Shown: positions 52,592 to 61,920, numbered from the stretch's first letter. The stretch is 64,000 bases of DNA from Nocardiopsis sp. FR4 (GCF_009830945.1 NZ_VWVV01000019.1:62001-126000), one strand, 5' to 3'. The notes: generated by a model from the sequence alone, not told the origin. A program made the numbers and translations.

Positions 52592-53218
52592 ATGGACACC
52601 ACCGACCCGGTCGCGTTCTGGGACGACGTCCACGCCGCCCGTCCGGCGGCCGCCGACCCGCCACCCAACCAACGCCTCACCGAGACGGTCACCGGTCTGA
52701 CGCCCGGCCACGCCCTGGACCTTGGATGCGGTGGCGGCGGCGACGCGCTCTGGCTCGCCCGGCGGGGGTGGCGCGTCACCGCCGCCGACATCTCGGCCGT
52801 GGCGCTCGAGCGGCTCAGCGGCCTCGCCCGCGCACGGGGGCTGGGTGACCTGGTCGTCGCCGAGCGGCACGACCTGCACCGGTCCTTCCCCGGCGGACGC
52901 TTCGACCTGGTCTGCGCCCACTGCCTCCACACGCCCTTCGACCTGGACCGAAGCGCCGTCCTGCGCTCGGCCGCGCACGCGCTGCGCCCGGGCGGGCGGC
53001 TGCTGGTCGTCGACCACGGCTCCACCGCGCCGTGGTCGTGGAACCAGGACCCCGACACCCGGTACCCGGGCCCGCGAGAGGTCGCCGAGGGTATCGGCCT
53101 GGACCCGGGAACGTGGGCGGTGGAGCGGGCCGACGCGCCCCGACGGACCGCGACCGGCCCGGGCGGACGCACCGCCGAGGTCACCGACCACGTCCTGATC
53201 ATCCGCCGCACCGCCTGA
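52592..53218 (+). CDS. SAM-dependent methyltransferase
   Basis: 208-residue class I methyltransferase: SAM motif I ALDLGCGGGGDALWLARRGW, acidic loop VTAADISAVALERLSGLA, GRFDLVCAHCLHTPFDLDRS and RPGGRLLVVDHGST. The sequence resembles TehB/thiopurine-type enzymes that methylate small molecules for detoxification. ATG 52592 follows AAGGAG. It starts an operon with the DinB gene 37 bases downstream, likely controlled by the divergent XRE-cupin gene. Confidence 0.92.
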   Translation: MDTTDPVAFWDDVHAARPAAADPPPNQRLTETVTGLTPGHALDLGCGGGGDALWLARRGWRVTAADISAVALERLSGLARARGLGDLVVAERHDLHRSFPGGRFDLVCAHCLHTPFDLDRSAVLRSAAHALRPGGRLLVVDHGSTAPWSWNQDPDTRYPGPREVAEGIGLDPGTWAVERADAPRRTATGPGGRTAEVTDHVLIIRRTA

Positions 53219-53255
53219 CCCGGCGCCGGGCACCGAACCCACAGGGGGAAGCACC

Positions 53256-53747
53256 ATGCCCACCACCGCCCACCGCCACGACACCCCTCCACCCCGCACC
53301 GGGAGCGGCGAGACCGCGGTCCTGCGCGGCTTCCTCGACTACCTCCGGGCCTCGGTCGCCGCGAAGGTCGACGGCGCCCCCGAACCGCGGGTCCGCACGG
53401 CCGGGGTGCCCTCGGGCACGAACCTGCTCGGCCTGCTCCACCACCTGGCCCTCGTCGAGCGCTCACTGTTCCTCGGGGAGGAGGTCGGCGACTGGCAGGC
53501 GACCTTCCGGGCCGCGCCGACGGACAGCGTGGCCGACGTCGTGGCCCGGTACCGCGGGGCGGTCGGGGACGCGAACACGGTCCTCGACGGGTGCGCCGAC
53601 CTCGGCGCCCCGCTCCCCCGGTCGCGGCCGGGGCGGCCCGCTCCCAGCGTCCGCTGGGCCCTCGTCCACATGATCGAGGAGACCGGCCGCCACGCCGGAC
53701 ACGCCGACATCCTCCGCGAACTGGTCGACGGCTCGACCGGGCGCTGA
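53256..53747 (+). CDS. DinB-superfamily (DUF664) protein
   Basis: 163-residue four-helix protein: GETAVLRGFLDYLRASVAAK, NLLGLLHHLALVERSLFLGE with the first metal-binding His, and WALVHMIEETGRHAGHADIL with the His-x3-His pair typical of DinB metal sites. Many actinobacterial members are thiol-S-transferases using mycothiol. It follows the methyltransferase gene, suggesting a shared detoxification role. A strong hairpin (53802-53844) ends the unit. Confidence 0.88.
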   Translation: MPTTAHRHDTPPPRTGSGETAVLRGFLDYLRASVAAKVDGAPEPRVRTAGVPSGTNLLGLLHHLALVERSLFLGEEVGDWQATFRAAPTDSVADVVARYRGAVGDANTVLDGCADLGAPLPRSRPGRPAPSVRWALVHMIEETGRHAGHADILRELVDGSTGR

Positions 53748-53801
53748 ACCCCCGCACCTCCCTCCGCGCGCACGGACGGGCGCCGGCCCCGCGCACACGC
53801 G

Positions 53802-53844
53802 ACCGGGCCCGGCGGAAGGGGAGTGGTCTTCCGCCGGGCCCGGT
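53802..53844. terminator. Bidirectional terminator between DinB and sugar ABC operons
   Basis: Perfect 17-base stem ACCGGGCCCGGCGGAAG and complement with a 9-base loop; on the plus strand CTGTTATC follows. It lies 55 bases after the DinB stop and 25 bases before the binding-protein stop. Confidence 0.85.
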
Positions 53845-53868
53845 CTGTTATCAGAGGGACTGTGGGGG

Positions 53869-55200
53869 TCAGGAACCGCCGGTGGCCGCCTCGACCTCCG
53901 ACATGAACCGCTCAGCGGCCTCGGCCGGGGTCAGGTCACCGAAGACCATCTCCTCGCTGACGCGCTTGGTGATCTCCACGACCTGGCCGGCGCCGATCGG
54001 CGGCGGCGGGTTGCCGTCCACGATCGTGTCCTCGATCTCGGACAGGAAGACCGCGCTGCGGGCGTCGGCCTCGGGCAGCGAGTTCAGGATGTGGGCGCGC
54101 ACGTCGACGTTGGCGGGCAGGCCGCGGTCGGCCAGGATCAGCTCGGCCGCCTCGTTGCTGTTGAGCAGGAAGTCCACGAAGCGGGCCGCCTCCTCCGGGT
54201 GGTCGGTGCCCGAGGAGATGGCGTAGAACATGGCCGGCTTGAAGTACATGCCGGTCCGCTCGTGCTCGGTCTCACCGGGGTAGCGCAGCAGCTCGATGTC
54301 GCGGCCCGCGGACGCGGAGATGCCGCCCAGCTGGTTGGTCCAGAAGTGGGCCATCGCGCCCTTGTTGGTGGACAGCACCGACTGGTCCGGACCGCCCGCC
54401 TCGATCTCCACGCTCTCGGAGGCGCCGGGCTGGCCGCCGTTGTCCAGCAGGTCCTGGGTGACCTGGAACCACTCCTCCAGGGTCTCCTGGGAGAAGCCGA
54501 GCGAGCCGTCCTCGTTGTAGAGGTTCTCGCCGCGCTGGCGGGCGAAGATCTGGAAGCCCGACTCGTTGTAGGTCATGCTCTGGGTGCCGACGATCTCGCC
54601 GTCGGTGGCCTCGGTGATCTCCGCGGCGATCTCGACGTAGTCGTCCCAGGTCCAGGTCGAGTCGTCGGGCATCTCCACGCCCGCCTCCTCGAAGGCCTGC
54701 GGGTCGGCCAGGATCGCGTAGGCGTTCACGCCGGTGGCCACACCGTAGGTCTGGTCGCCCAGGTTGCCGCTCTCGGCGACCAGCGGGTCGATCTTGGACA
54801 GGTCCAGCTCGTCGCTGACCTCGCCGAGGTCCAGCAGCGCGCCGCGCTCGGCGTACTCGCGCAGGTAGCGCTCCTCCTGGGTCATGATGTCGGGCGCGTC
54901 GTTGGCGGCCGTGCTGGTGGCCAGGCGGTCCCAGTAGCCCGCCCAGTCGGTGTAGTCCGCGACGATCTTGATGTCGGGGTTCTCGGCCTCGAACAGGTCG
55001 ATGACCTGCTGGGTGGTGGCGTGCCGGTCGTCCGCTCCCCACCAGGAGAAGCGCAGTTCCACGACGCCGTCATCACCGGATCCGGAGTCCCCGCCGCAGG
55101 CGGTGGCGGCCATGACGATGGCCCCGACCGCGGCGGTCACGGACAACAGGGGGCTGCGGCGGCGGGCCCGGGGGCGCCCGCTGTGAGGGTGGGTACGCAT
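53869..55200 (-). CDS. Sugar ABC importer, solute-binding lipoprotein
   Basis: 443-residue extracellular binding protein, last gene of the minus-strand transport unit. N-terminal signal with lipobox region SVTAAVGAIVMAATACGGDS (lipidated Cys about residue 35). The mature part has ELRFSWWGADDRHATTQQVI, the usual start of family-1 sugar-binding proteins, then TGVNAYAILADPQAFEEAGV and TWTWDDYVEIAAEITEATDG. The ligand is probably a sugar or glycoside. Together with the two permeases it lacks an ATPase gene; actinomycetes commonly use a shared MsiK-type ATPase. Confidence 0.93.
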   Translation of the reverse strand: MRTHPHSGRPRARRRSPLLSVTAAVGAIVMAATACGGDSGSGDDGVVELRFSWWGADDRHATTQQVIDLFEAENPDIKIVADYTDWAGYWDRLATSTAANDAPDIMTQEERYLREYAERGALLDLGEVSDELDLSKIDPLVAESGNLGDQTYGVATGVNAYAILADPQAFEEAGVEMPDDSTWTWDDYVEIAAEITEATDGEIVGTQSMTYNESGFQIFARQRGENLYNEDGSLGFSQETLEEWFQVTQDLLDNGGQPGASESVEIEAGGPDQSVLSTNKGAMAHFWTNQLGGISASAGRDIELLRYPGETEHERTGMYFKPAMFYAISSGTDHPEEAARFVDFLLNSNEAAELILADRGLPANVDVRAHILNSLPEADARSAVFLSEIEDTIVDGNPPPPIGAGQVVEITKRVSEEMVFGDLTPAEAAERFMSEVEAATGGS

Positions 55201-55218
55201 GGGTTGGTTTCCCTTCGA

Positions 55219-56094
55219 CTACTTGATTCCGGTGGTGGCGATGCCCTTGACCAGGTATCGCTGTCCCGCGAGGAAGAACCCGAAGACCGGCCCCAGGGCG
55301 ACCACCGACATCGCGAACAGCGGACCCCAGGAGGTCTGCGAGGTGGAGTCGACGAAGGTGCGCAGGGCCACGGGGACGGTGTACATGTCCGGGCTCGTGA
55401 GGAAGATCAGCTGGCTGAAGAAGTCGTTCCACGTCCAGATGAAGGTGAAGATGGCGGTTGTGGCCAGGGCGGGCAGGGACAGCGGCAGGATCAGCTGGAG
55501 GAAGATCCGCACGTGTCCGCAGCCGTCGATGCGCGCGGCCTCGTCCAGGTCACGGGGCAGTCCGCGGATGAACTGCACCATGAGGAAGATGAAGAACCCG
55601 TCCGTGGCCAGCAGCTTGGGCACGATCAGCGGCAGGAAGGTGTTGATCCAGCCCAGCTCGGCGAACAGGATGTACTGCGGCACGATCACCACGTGGATGG
55701 GCAGCATGATCGTGGCGAGCATGATGGCGAAGAACAGCCGCTTGCCGCGGAACTCCAGGCGGGCGAAGGCGTAGGCGGCCATCGAGCAGCCCACCAGGTT
55801 GCCGATGATCGCCCCGGCCACCACGATCGCCGAGTTCAGCAGGTAGTGGTGGAAGGGGTGCTGCAGCGCCGTCCAGCCCTCGGGGTAGTTGCCGAAGCTG
55901 AAGGTCTCCGGGATCAGGCCGGGCGCGCGGAAGATCTCCTCGGTCGGCTTGAAGGAGCTGGAGAGCATCCACAACAGCGGGTAGAGCATGAGCAGCCCGA
56001 ACCCGATGAGCCCGACGTGGGTGAGCAGTCGTCGTAGGTGTTGGGCCCGGGTGCGCTCGCCGGAGCTGGCGCGGGCCGTCGTCTCAGTCGCCAT
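55219..56094 (-). CDS. Sugar ABC importer permease (MalG-like)
   Basis: 291-residue permease with six hydrophobic helices (GLIGFGLLMLYPLLWMLSSS; LLNSAIVVAGAIIGNLVGCS; and others). The EAA motif is DLDEAARIDGCGHVRIFLQL, which couples to the ATPase. MalG-type position: it overlaps the MalF-like gene by 11 bases and precedes the binding protein gene by 18 bases. Confidence 0.94.
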   Translation of the reverse strand: MATETTARASSGERTRAQHLRRLLTHVGLIGFGLLMLYPLLWMLSSSFKPTEEIFRAPGLIPETFSFGNYPEGWTALQHPFHHYLLNSAIVVAGAIIGNLVGCSMAAYAFARLEFRGKRLFFAIMLATIMLPIHVVIVPQYILFAELGWINTFLPLIVPKLLATDGFFIFLMVQFIRGLPRDLDEAARIDGCGHVRIFLQLILPLSLPALATTAIFTFIWTWNDFFSQLIFLTSPDMYTVPVALRTFVDSTSQTSWGPLFAMSVVALGPVFGFFLAGQRYLVKGIATTGIK

Positions 56095-57055
56095 AGAAGA
56101 CCCAGTACTTGGAGGCGAGGAAGTTCACCGCGGTGAACCCTCCGATGATCATCAGCAGCAGCCACGCCATCGCCGAGGCGTATCCCATGTCGAAGGCGCC
56201 GAAGCCGCGTTGGTAGAGGTAGAGCGTGTAGAAGAGCGTGGAGTCGGAGGGGCCGCCCGTGCCGCCGCTGACGATGAACGCCTGGGTGAAGGTCTGGAAG
56301 GCGTTGATGATCTGCAGCACCAGGTTGAAGAAGATGATGGGGGTGAGCATCGGCACGGTGATGTTCCAGAACCGGCGCATCGGGCCCGCACCGTCCACCG
56401 CGGCGGCCTCGTAGTACATGGCCGGGATCTGCCGCAGGCCCGCCAGGAAGATCACCATCGGCGCGCCGAAGGTCCACACGTTGAGCACGATCAGGGTGCC
56501 CAGCGCGTAGTCGGGGTGGGAGACCCAGCCCTCGCCCTGGATGCCGAAGAAGGCCAGCACCTGGTTGATCAGGCCCTCGGCGCCGAAGACCTGGCGCCAC
56601 AGGATGGCGATGGCCACGCTGCCGCCCAGCAGGGAGGGCAGGTAGTACACCGACCGGTACAGAGGCAGTCCGCGCACGCCCCGGTCCAGCACCATCGCCA
56701 GGGCCAGGGCCAGGGCCAGCTGGAGCGGCACCGACACGAACACGTACACGAACGTGACCCTCAGCGCGCTGTGCAGCCGGGAGTCGCCGAGCATCCGCTC
56801 GTAGTTCTCCAGGCCGACCCAGTTGTGGTCGCCGATGAGGCTGTAGTCGGTGAAGGAGAAGTACAGCGAGGCCATCAGGGGGCCGGCCGTGATGAACGCC
56901 AGGCCCAGGAACCAGGGGGCCAGGAAGCCGTAGGCGGCGAGGTTCTCGTTGCGCTTCTTGCCGGGAGCCGGGGGCTTGCCGGTGCGACGGCGCGGCGCGG
57001 CGGCGGCCGGGCCGTCCGGAGCCTTGGCGGGCCGTCGTTGCAGGAGGGCGCTCAC
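56084..57055 (-). CDS. Sugar ABC importer permease (MalF-like)
   Basis: 323-residue permease, N-terminal basic cytosolic segment then six helices (YGFLAPWFLGLAFITAGPLM and later segments). EAA motif: PAMYYEAAAVDGAGPMRRFW. Pairs with the MalG-like protein. Start GTG 57055 overlaps the stop of a possible 22-codon leader ORF by 4 bases and has GGAGGGTGGG upstream. A LacI-type site (57197-57210) lies in its promoter region. Confidence 0.93.
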   Translation of the reverse strand: MSALLQRRPAKAPDGPAAAAPRRRTGKPPAPGKKRNENLAAYGFLAPWFLGLAFITAGPLMASLYFSFTDYSLIGDHNWVGLENYERMLGDSRLHSALRVTFVYVFVSVPLQLALALALAMVLDRGVRGLPLYRSVYYLPSLLGGSVAIAILWRQVFGAEGLINQVLAFFGIQGEGWVSHPDYALGTLIVLNVWTFGAPMVIFLAGLRQIPAMYYEAAAVDGAGPMRRFWNITVPMLTPIIFFNLVLQIINAFQTFTQAFIVSGGTGGPSDSTLFYTLYLYQRGFGAFDMGYASAMAWLLLMIIGGFTAVNFLASKYWVFYGD

Positions 57056-57120
57056 GGGGACCCACCCTCCCGTGGGGCCACCGCCGGGGCGCTGGCGGAC
57101 GCGTGCGGTCCTGGATTCAT
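57052..57120 (-). CDS. Possible 22-codon leader ORF upstream of the MalF-like gene
   Basis: ATG 57120 to TGA 57052 encodes MNPGPHASASAPAVAPREGG and two more residues. Its stop overlaps the GTG of the permease gene by 4 bases (GTGA), the coupling arrangement seen elsewhere in this window. No ribosome binding site precedes the ATG, so translation may be leaderless or not occur. Function unknown; coupling of permease translation is the inference. Confidence 0.35.
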   Translation of the reverse strand: MNPGPHASASAPAVAPREGGSP

Positions 57121-57196
57121 GGAAACTGCCAATCTCGTTCGGAAGGGCGCGTACGCTGTGTCAGAGAACACGGGGTGAGCTGCTGAAACCCGTTCT

Positions 57197-57210
57197 GGTA
57201 AGCGCTATCC
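57197..57210. promoter_or_regulatory. LacI-type operator 1
   Basis: GGTAAGCGCTATCC, near-palindromic about the central CG, in the 406-base divergent region between the permease and first oxidoreductase genes. It matches the shared pattern GGWAAGMGYTWWCC of the three sites here. Confidence 0.65.
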
Positions 57211-57447
57211 ACGTACTAAGATGTTCAGTTTCTAGCACCGGGTTACATGGGTGTCAACGCTAGGTTTCGGCAAAACTGTGATCCACACCCCAGATCGTTA
57301 CCCTTCGGGGGCACCCCTGAGGGCCCTGCTTCCCCGTCCGGCGCGCCTTTCCCACACTTTTCCGCAACTCTTCGAACTGGTGTCACTACTTTGAGTTGAG
57401 GATCTCGGAGTGGCGACGACTGCTCCCGTGCCCTTGCCGTTCACTTC

Positions 57448-57461
57448 GGAAAGCGTTTACC
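57448..57461. promoter_or_regulatory. LacI-type operator 2
   Basis: GGAAAGCGTTTACC, ending immediately before the ATG (57462) of the first Gfo/Idh/MocA gene, so bound repressor would block initiation. One of three matching sites. Confidence 0.7.
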
Positions 57462-58778
57462 ATGCCCTCTGTGAACCACACCACTCCACGCAGGTACGCG
57501 ATCGTCGGCACCGGCTCCCGCGCCCGGATGTACACCCGGGCGCTGACCGGGACCCACCGGGACCGGGGACGGCTGGTCGCCCTCTGCGACACCAACACCA
57601 CCCGCATGGCCGTGCACAACCGGATCGTCACCGACGCCGGACTCGACCCCGTGCCGACCTACTCCCCCGACGACTTCACGCGCATGCTCAAGGAGCAGGG
57701 GGTCGACGAGGTCATCGTCTGCACCGTCGACCGCACCCACGCCGACTACATCGTGGCCGCCCTGGACGCCGGATGCGACGCCATCACCGAAAAGCCCATG
57801 ACCGCCGATCTGGACGGCCTGCGGCGCATCAACGAGGCCCAGGCGCGCACCGGCCGCCGGGTGACCGTCGGCTTCAACTACCGCTACAACCCCGTCCACC
57901 GCCAGCTGCGCGACCTCATCACCTCCGGAGCCATCGGCGAGGTCGGCTCGGTGCACTTCGAGTGGCTGCTGGACCTGCGCCACGGCGCCGACTACTTCCG
58001 CCGCTGGCACCGCGACAAGGCCCAGTCCGGCGGCTTGCTCGTCCACAAGGCCAGCCACCACTTCGACCTCGTCAACTGGTGGATCGGCGCACGCCCCACC
58101 GACGTCTACGCCTCGGGCCGCCTGTTCTTCTACGGCGAGGACAACGGCCGCCGCCACGGCCTGGCCGCCGACTACGAGCGCGCGCACCGCGACTCCGCCG
58201 CCGAGAACGACCCCTTCGCCCTGCACATGGACGACAGCGAGGACCTGCGCGCCCTGTACCTGGAGGCCGAGCACGAGGACGGCTACCGCCGCGACCTCAA
58301 CGTCTTCGGCCCCGGCATCACCATCGAGGACGACATGTCGGTGCTGGTCGGCTACGACACCGGCGCCCGCCTGACCTACCACCTGGTCGCCTACGCCCCC
58401 TGGGAGGGCTACCGCATCTCCATCACCGGCAGCAGGGGCCGCCTGGAACTGGACATGACCGAGTTCGAGTACACCTCGCCCCACCAGGACGAGGCCACAC
58501 CCGTACGCGGCATGCCCGCCCCCAAGGAGCACACCACCGCCCGCCTGTGGCTGCGCCGCCACTGGCAGCCGCCCGAGGAGATCCCGGTCGCGGTGGGCGA
58601 GGGCACCCACGGCGGCGGCGACCAGCTCATGCTCGACTCCCTCTTCGGCGGCACCGACGACGGCATCCGCCCCGACCACGCCGACGGCGGCAACGCCCTG
58701 CTCACCGGACTGGCCGCCAACGCCTCCATCGCCTCGGGCACCCCAATCCGCGTCGCCGACCTGCTCGGAGACAGCTGA
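57462..58778 (+). CDS. Gfo/Idh/MocA family oxidoreductase
   Basis: 438-residue NAD(P)-dependent dehydrogenase. Rossmann start RYAIVGTGSRARMYTRALTG, VDEVIVCTVDRTHADYIVAA, the AITEKPMTADLDGLRRI block with the EKP Lys, GFNYRYNPVHRQLRDLITSG and a substrate domain with HKASHHFDLVNWWIGARP carrying conserved His/Asp. It is long for the family because of inserts near residues 225-290. Probably oxidises a sugar or polyol hydroxyl taken up by the ABC importer. ATG 57462 abuts operator 2; its stop overlaps the next gene's ATG (TGATG). Confidence 0.92.
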   Translation: MPSVNHTTPRRYAIVGTGSRARMYTRALTGTHRDRGRLVALCDTNTTRMAVHNRIVTDAGLDPVPTYSPDDFTRMLKEQGVDEVIVCTVDRTHADYIVAALDAGCDAITEKPMTADLDGLRRINEAQARTGRRVTVGFNYRYNPVHRQLRDLITSGAIGEVGSVHFEWLLDLRHGADYFRRWHRDKAQSGGLLVHKASHHFDLVNWWIGARPTDVYASGRLFFYGEDNGRRHGLAADYERAHRDSAAENDPFALHMDDSEDLRALYLEAEHEDGYRRDLNVFGPGITIEDDMSVLVGYDTGARLTYHLVAYAPWEGYRISITGSRGRLELDMTEFEYTSPHQDEATPVRGMPAPKEHTTARLWLRRHWQPPEEIPVAVGEGTHGGGDQLMLDSLFGGTDDGIRPDHADGGNALLTGLAANASIASGTPIRVADLLGDS

Positions 58779-59950
58779 TGAGCGCGCCCGTGCCCGTCCT
58801 GCTGGCCGGAGTCCACGGACACGGCCGCACCCACCTGCGCTCCCTGCGCGCCATGGCCGACACCGGCCTGGTCCGCCTGGTGGGCCTGTGCGACCAGCGT
58901 CCCGTCCCCGAGGGCGACGACCTGGAGGGACACGGACCGCTGCCCTGGCACTCCGACCTGGGTGAGGCCATCGACCGCACGGGCGCGCGGGTCACCATCC
59001 TGTCCACCCCCATCCACACCCACCTGCCCCTGTCCCGCACCGCCCTGGAACACGGCTCCCACGTGCTCCTGGAAAAGCCCACCACCGCCACCCTGGCCGA
59101 GTTCGAGGAACTCACCGCGGCCGTGGACGCCTCCGGACTGGCCTGCCAGGTCGGCTTCCAGAGCCTGGGCTCGGCCGCCGTGGCGGCCGTGCGCGCGCTC
59201 ATCGACGACGGAGCCGTGGGGCGCGTGCGCGGTATCGGCGGCGCGGGCACCTGGGTGCGCACCTCCGCCTACTACGACCGCGCCCCCTGGGCCGGGCGGC
59301 GCCGCCTGCAGGGACGCGACGTGGTCGACGGGGCGCTGACCAACCCCTTCGCCCACGCCCTGGCCACCGCCCTGGCGGTGGCCGGCGCCCAGGAGGAGGC
59401 GCCCGCCGGGGTGGAGCTGGAGATGTTCCACGCCCACCCCATCGAGGCCGACGACACCTCCTGCGTGCGCGTGCGCACCCGGGACGGGCTTCCCATCACC
59501 CTGGCGGTGACCCTGTGCGCCCCCGAACACCTGCCGCCGCGCCTGGTGGTGCACGGCGAGCGCGGACGCATCGAGTTCGAGTACACCCTGGACCGCGTCA
59601 CCCTGCACCGCCCCGGGCACGCCCCGGCCACCACCACCCACCCGCGCACCCCGCTGCTGGCCAACCTCCTCGCCCACGTGAACGAGGGCGAGCCCCTGCT
59701 GGTGCCGCCCCGGGCCACCCGCGCGTTCATGCACGTCCTCGAACGGGTGCGCACCGCCCCCGACCCGGTGTCCCTGCCCGCGCACATGCAGCGCCGGCAC
59801 ACCACCGACGAAGGCGTGCGCCGAATCATCCCCGGCATCGACACCCTGATCCACCGCAGCGCCGAACACCTGGCGCTGTTCTCCGAACTCGACCCCGCCT
59901 GGGCCGCCGCCCGGTCGGCGGGGCCGACCGACGCGAAGGCCACACCGTGA
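58778..59950 (+). CDS. Gfo/Idh/MocA family oxidoreductase (second copy)
   Basis: 390-residue paralogue of a different branch. Rossmann: PVLLAGVHGHGRTHLRSLRA, VTILSTPIHTHLPLSRTALE, HVLLEKPTTATLAEFEELTA with EKP, QVGFQSLGSAAVAAVRALID. The second half (GRRRLQGRDVVDGALTNPFA, HALATALAVAG) carries a conserved His. It starts at ATG 58778 overlapping the previous stop by one base. The next gene's GTG overlaps its stop by 4 bases. Two oxidoreductases in tandem suggest oxidation followed by reduction of a keto-sugar, but this is inference. Confidence 0.92.
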   Translation: MSAPVPVLLAGVHGHGRTHLRSLRAMADTGLVRLVGLCDQRPVPEGDDLEGHGPLPWHSDLGEAIDRTGARVTILSTPIHTHLPLSRTALEHGSHVLLEKPTTATLAEFEELTAAVDASGLACQVGFQSLGSAAVAAVRALIDDGAVGRVRGIGGAGTWVRTSAYYDRAPWAGRRRLQGRDVVDGALTNPFAHALATALAVAGAQEEAPAGVELEMFHAHPIEADDTSCVRVRTRDGLPITLAVTLCAPEHLPPRLVVHGERGRIEFEYTLDRVTLHRPGHAPATTTHPRTPLLANLLAHVNEGEPLLVPPRATRAFMHVLERVRTAPDPVSLPAHMQRRHTTDEGVRRIIPGIDTLIHRSAEHLALFSELDPAWAAARSAGPTDAKATP

Positions 59951-60795
59951 CCACCCTGGCCCTGGACGGCCGCGACCTCGCCGTCCTGCACGACGGAACC
60001 GACATCGAACCCACCCTGTCCCCGCGCCCCTACCTGCACCCGGTGCGCACCCTGGCCGGAACCGCGGTCACCGAGCTGCGGCCCGCCGACCACCTGCACC
60101 ACCTCGGGGTGAGCGTGGCCGTGCCCGACGTCTCCGGAACCAGCTTCTGGGGCGGGCGCACCTTCACCCGCGACCGGGGGTCGGTGCTGCTGGACAACCA
60201 CGGCCGGCAGAACCACGTGTCCTGGCTGGAGCAGAGCCCGCACCGGCGCGTGCAGGCGCTGTCGTGGACCGACCCCGGCGGCGTCGAGCTGCTCGCCGAG
60301 GAACGCACCCTGCACGCCCTCGGCCTGGACGAGCACACCTGGGTGCTGGACGTGCGCGTACGCCTGCGCAACACCGCCCGCCGCGACCTGAGCATCGGCA
60401 GCCCCGCCACCAACGGACGCCCCGGCGCCGGCTACGGCGGCCTGTTCTGGCGCGCCCCCGTCGCCGAGGCCCCGCCCCGCGTCCTGGGCGCCGACGGCCT
60501 GGAGGGCGAGAAGGCCCTGCACGGCTCCCGCGCCCCCTGGCTGGCCCTGTCCGGCACCGACCGGGCGGGCGCGCGGTGGACCCTGCTCCTCCTCCAGCCC
60601 GGGGAGCACACCGACCCGTGGTTCCTGCGCGCCGAGGAGTACCCCGGGGTGGGACCCGCCCTGGCCTGGGACGAACGCCTGCCCGTGCCCGAGGGCGCCC
60701 TCCTGGAGCGCCGCCTGCGCGTGGCGGTGCGCGACGGCCACCCCGACGCCGCGGCCCTGGAGGAACTGGCCGCGACCGCGCGGTCGCTGGACTGA
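59947..60795 (+). CDS. DUF6807 (PmoA-like) family protein
   Basis: 282-residue cytosolic protein. It shows SPRPYLHPVRTLAGTAVTEL, then PADHLHHLGVSVAVPDVSGT and WGGRTFTRDRGSVLLDNHGR with several His residues, GLFWRAPVAEAPPRVLGADG, and LLLQPGEHTDPWFLRAEEYP. This is the DUF6807 family, often mislabelled as a methane-oxygenase PmoA protein; the activity is unknown, but it is commonly found with Gfo/Idh/MocA enzymes and sugar importers. The His-rich motif could bind a metal. GTG 59947 overlaps the preceding stop (GTGA). Confidence 0.85.
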   Translation: MTTLALDGRDLAVLHDGTDIEPTLSPRPYLHPVRTLAGTAVTELRPADHLHHLGVSVAVPDVSGTSFWGGRTFTRDRGSVLLDNHGRQNHVSWLEQSPHRRVQALSWTDPGGVELLAEERTLHALGLDEHTWVLDVRVRLRNTARRDLSIGSPATNGRPGAGYGGLFWRAPVAEAPPRVLGADGLEGEKALHGSRAPWLALSGTDRAGARWTLLLLQPGEHTDPWFLRAEEYPGVGPALAWDERLPVPEGALLERRLRVAVRDGHPDAAALEELAATARSLD

Positions 60796-60952
60796 ACACC
60801 CGCCTCAGGGGGTGCCGGGGCAGCACGAAGCCGGGCGGCCTGGGGACCCCCGCTATCCACGCTAGGGCGCCACGCCACCCGCCCACCAGGCCCCGCCCAC
60901 ACCTGTGGACAACCGCCCCGGCCCCCGGGGCACGACAAGGAAGACAACACCC

Positions 60953-61849
60953 ATGCGCGTTCTCGTCACCGGCGGCTCCGGGCGGCTCGGCCGCAGCGTC
61001 GTGTCCGTCCTGGTCGACCGAGGCCACCAGGTCACCTCCGCGGACACCGCCCCGGCCCAGCTGCCCGCGGGCGTGGAGACCGTCACCGCCGACCTGCTCG
61101 ACCCCGCCGCCCTGGAGGAGGCCTTCGCCCGCGCCCGCCCCGAGGCGGTCGTCCACCTGGCCGGGATCGCCGTGCCCTTCGCCCGCCCCGACGTGGAGAC
61201 CCTCCAGGTCAACACCGGCCTGGCCTGGGCCGTGCTCTCCGCCGCCGTCGCCCACGGCGCCCACTCGGCCGTGGCCGCCTCCAGCCCCACCGTCTACGGG
61301 TACAACACCCCCTCCTGGGCGCCCCGCTACCTGCCCCTGGACGAGGACCACCCGGTCGCGCCCTGGCACGCCTACGGGCTGAGCAAGTCGATCATCGAGG
61401 ACACCGTCCGGGCCCTGGCCCGCACCAGCCCCACCTGCGTGCTGACCTGCGTGCGCCCCGGGTACGTGGTCGCCCCCGAGGAGTGGGAGGGCGCCCCCAC
61501 CCAGCAGGGGCACACCATGGCCGAACGGCTGGCCGACCCCGCGCTGGCCGCCGTGTCCCTGTTCAACTACGTCGACGCCCGCGACGCCGCCGAACTGTTC
61601 GCCCTGGTGATCGAGAACCCCGCCCGGCTGCGCGGCGGCCAGATCCTCAACGCCATGGCCCCCGACCCCCTCGCCCCCGGCCCGGTGGACACCCTGCTGC
61701 CCCGCTACCACCCCACCACCGCCGGGGCCGCCGCGGCCCTGGCCGACGGACGCGCGGTCTTCTCCTCCGAGGCGGCCCGCACCGCCCTGGGATGGATCCC
61801 CACCCGCACCTGGCGCGAACAGTTGCGCGCCACCACCGACCAGCCCTGA
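60953..61849 (+). CDS. NAD-dependent epimerase/dehydratase (extended SDR)
   Basis: 298-residue extended short-chain dehydrogenase: MRVLVTGGSGRLGRSVVSVL (GxxGxxG), VVHLAGIAVPFARPDVETLQ, AVAASSPTVYGYN and HAYGLSKSIIEDTVRALAR with Tyr-x3-Lys. The nearest sense is a sugar epimerase or dehydrogenase of the UDP-glucose-4-epimerase type. It lies 157 bases below the DUF6807 gene, so it may have its own promoter; no LacI-type site was seen in that gap. Completes the catabolic set before the regulator gene. Confidence 0.9.
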   Translation: MRVLVTGGSGRLGRSVVSVLVDRGHQVTSADTAPAQLPAGVETVTADLLDPAALEEAFARARPEAVVHLAGIAVPFARPDVETLQVNTGLAWAVLSAAVAHGAHSAVAASSPTVYGYNTPSWAPRYLPLDEDHPVAPWHAYGLSKSIIEDTVRALARTSPTCVLTCVRPGYVVAPEEWEGAPTQQGHTMAERLADPALAAVSLFNYVDARDAAELFALVIENPARLRGGQILNAMAPDPLAPGPVDTLLPRYHPTTAGAAAALADGRAVFSSEAARTALGWIPTRTWREQLRATTDQP

Positions 61850-61920
61850 GACCAGTGGGGCTGGAGAGGCAAATGAGGCGTCCTGACGGCCGTGAGCGGG
61901 CCGGGAGCTCCGCTAGGGTA

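Noticed and set aside
57410-59950. 846-codon plus-strand frame starting upstream of both oxidoreductases.
   Set aside because: The first half is out of frame with the first oxidoreductase and reads Arg/Pro-rich; only the part from 58778 is a real protein.
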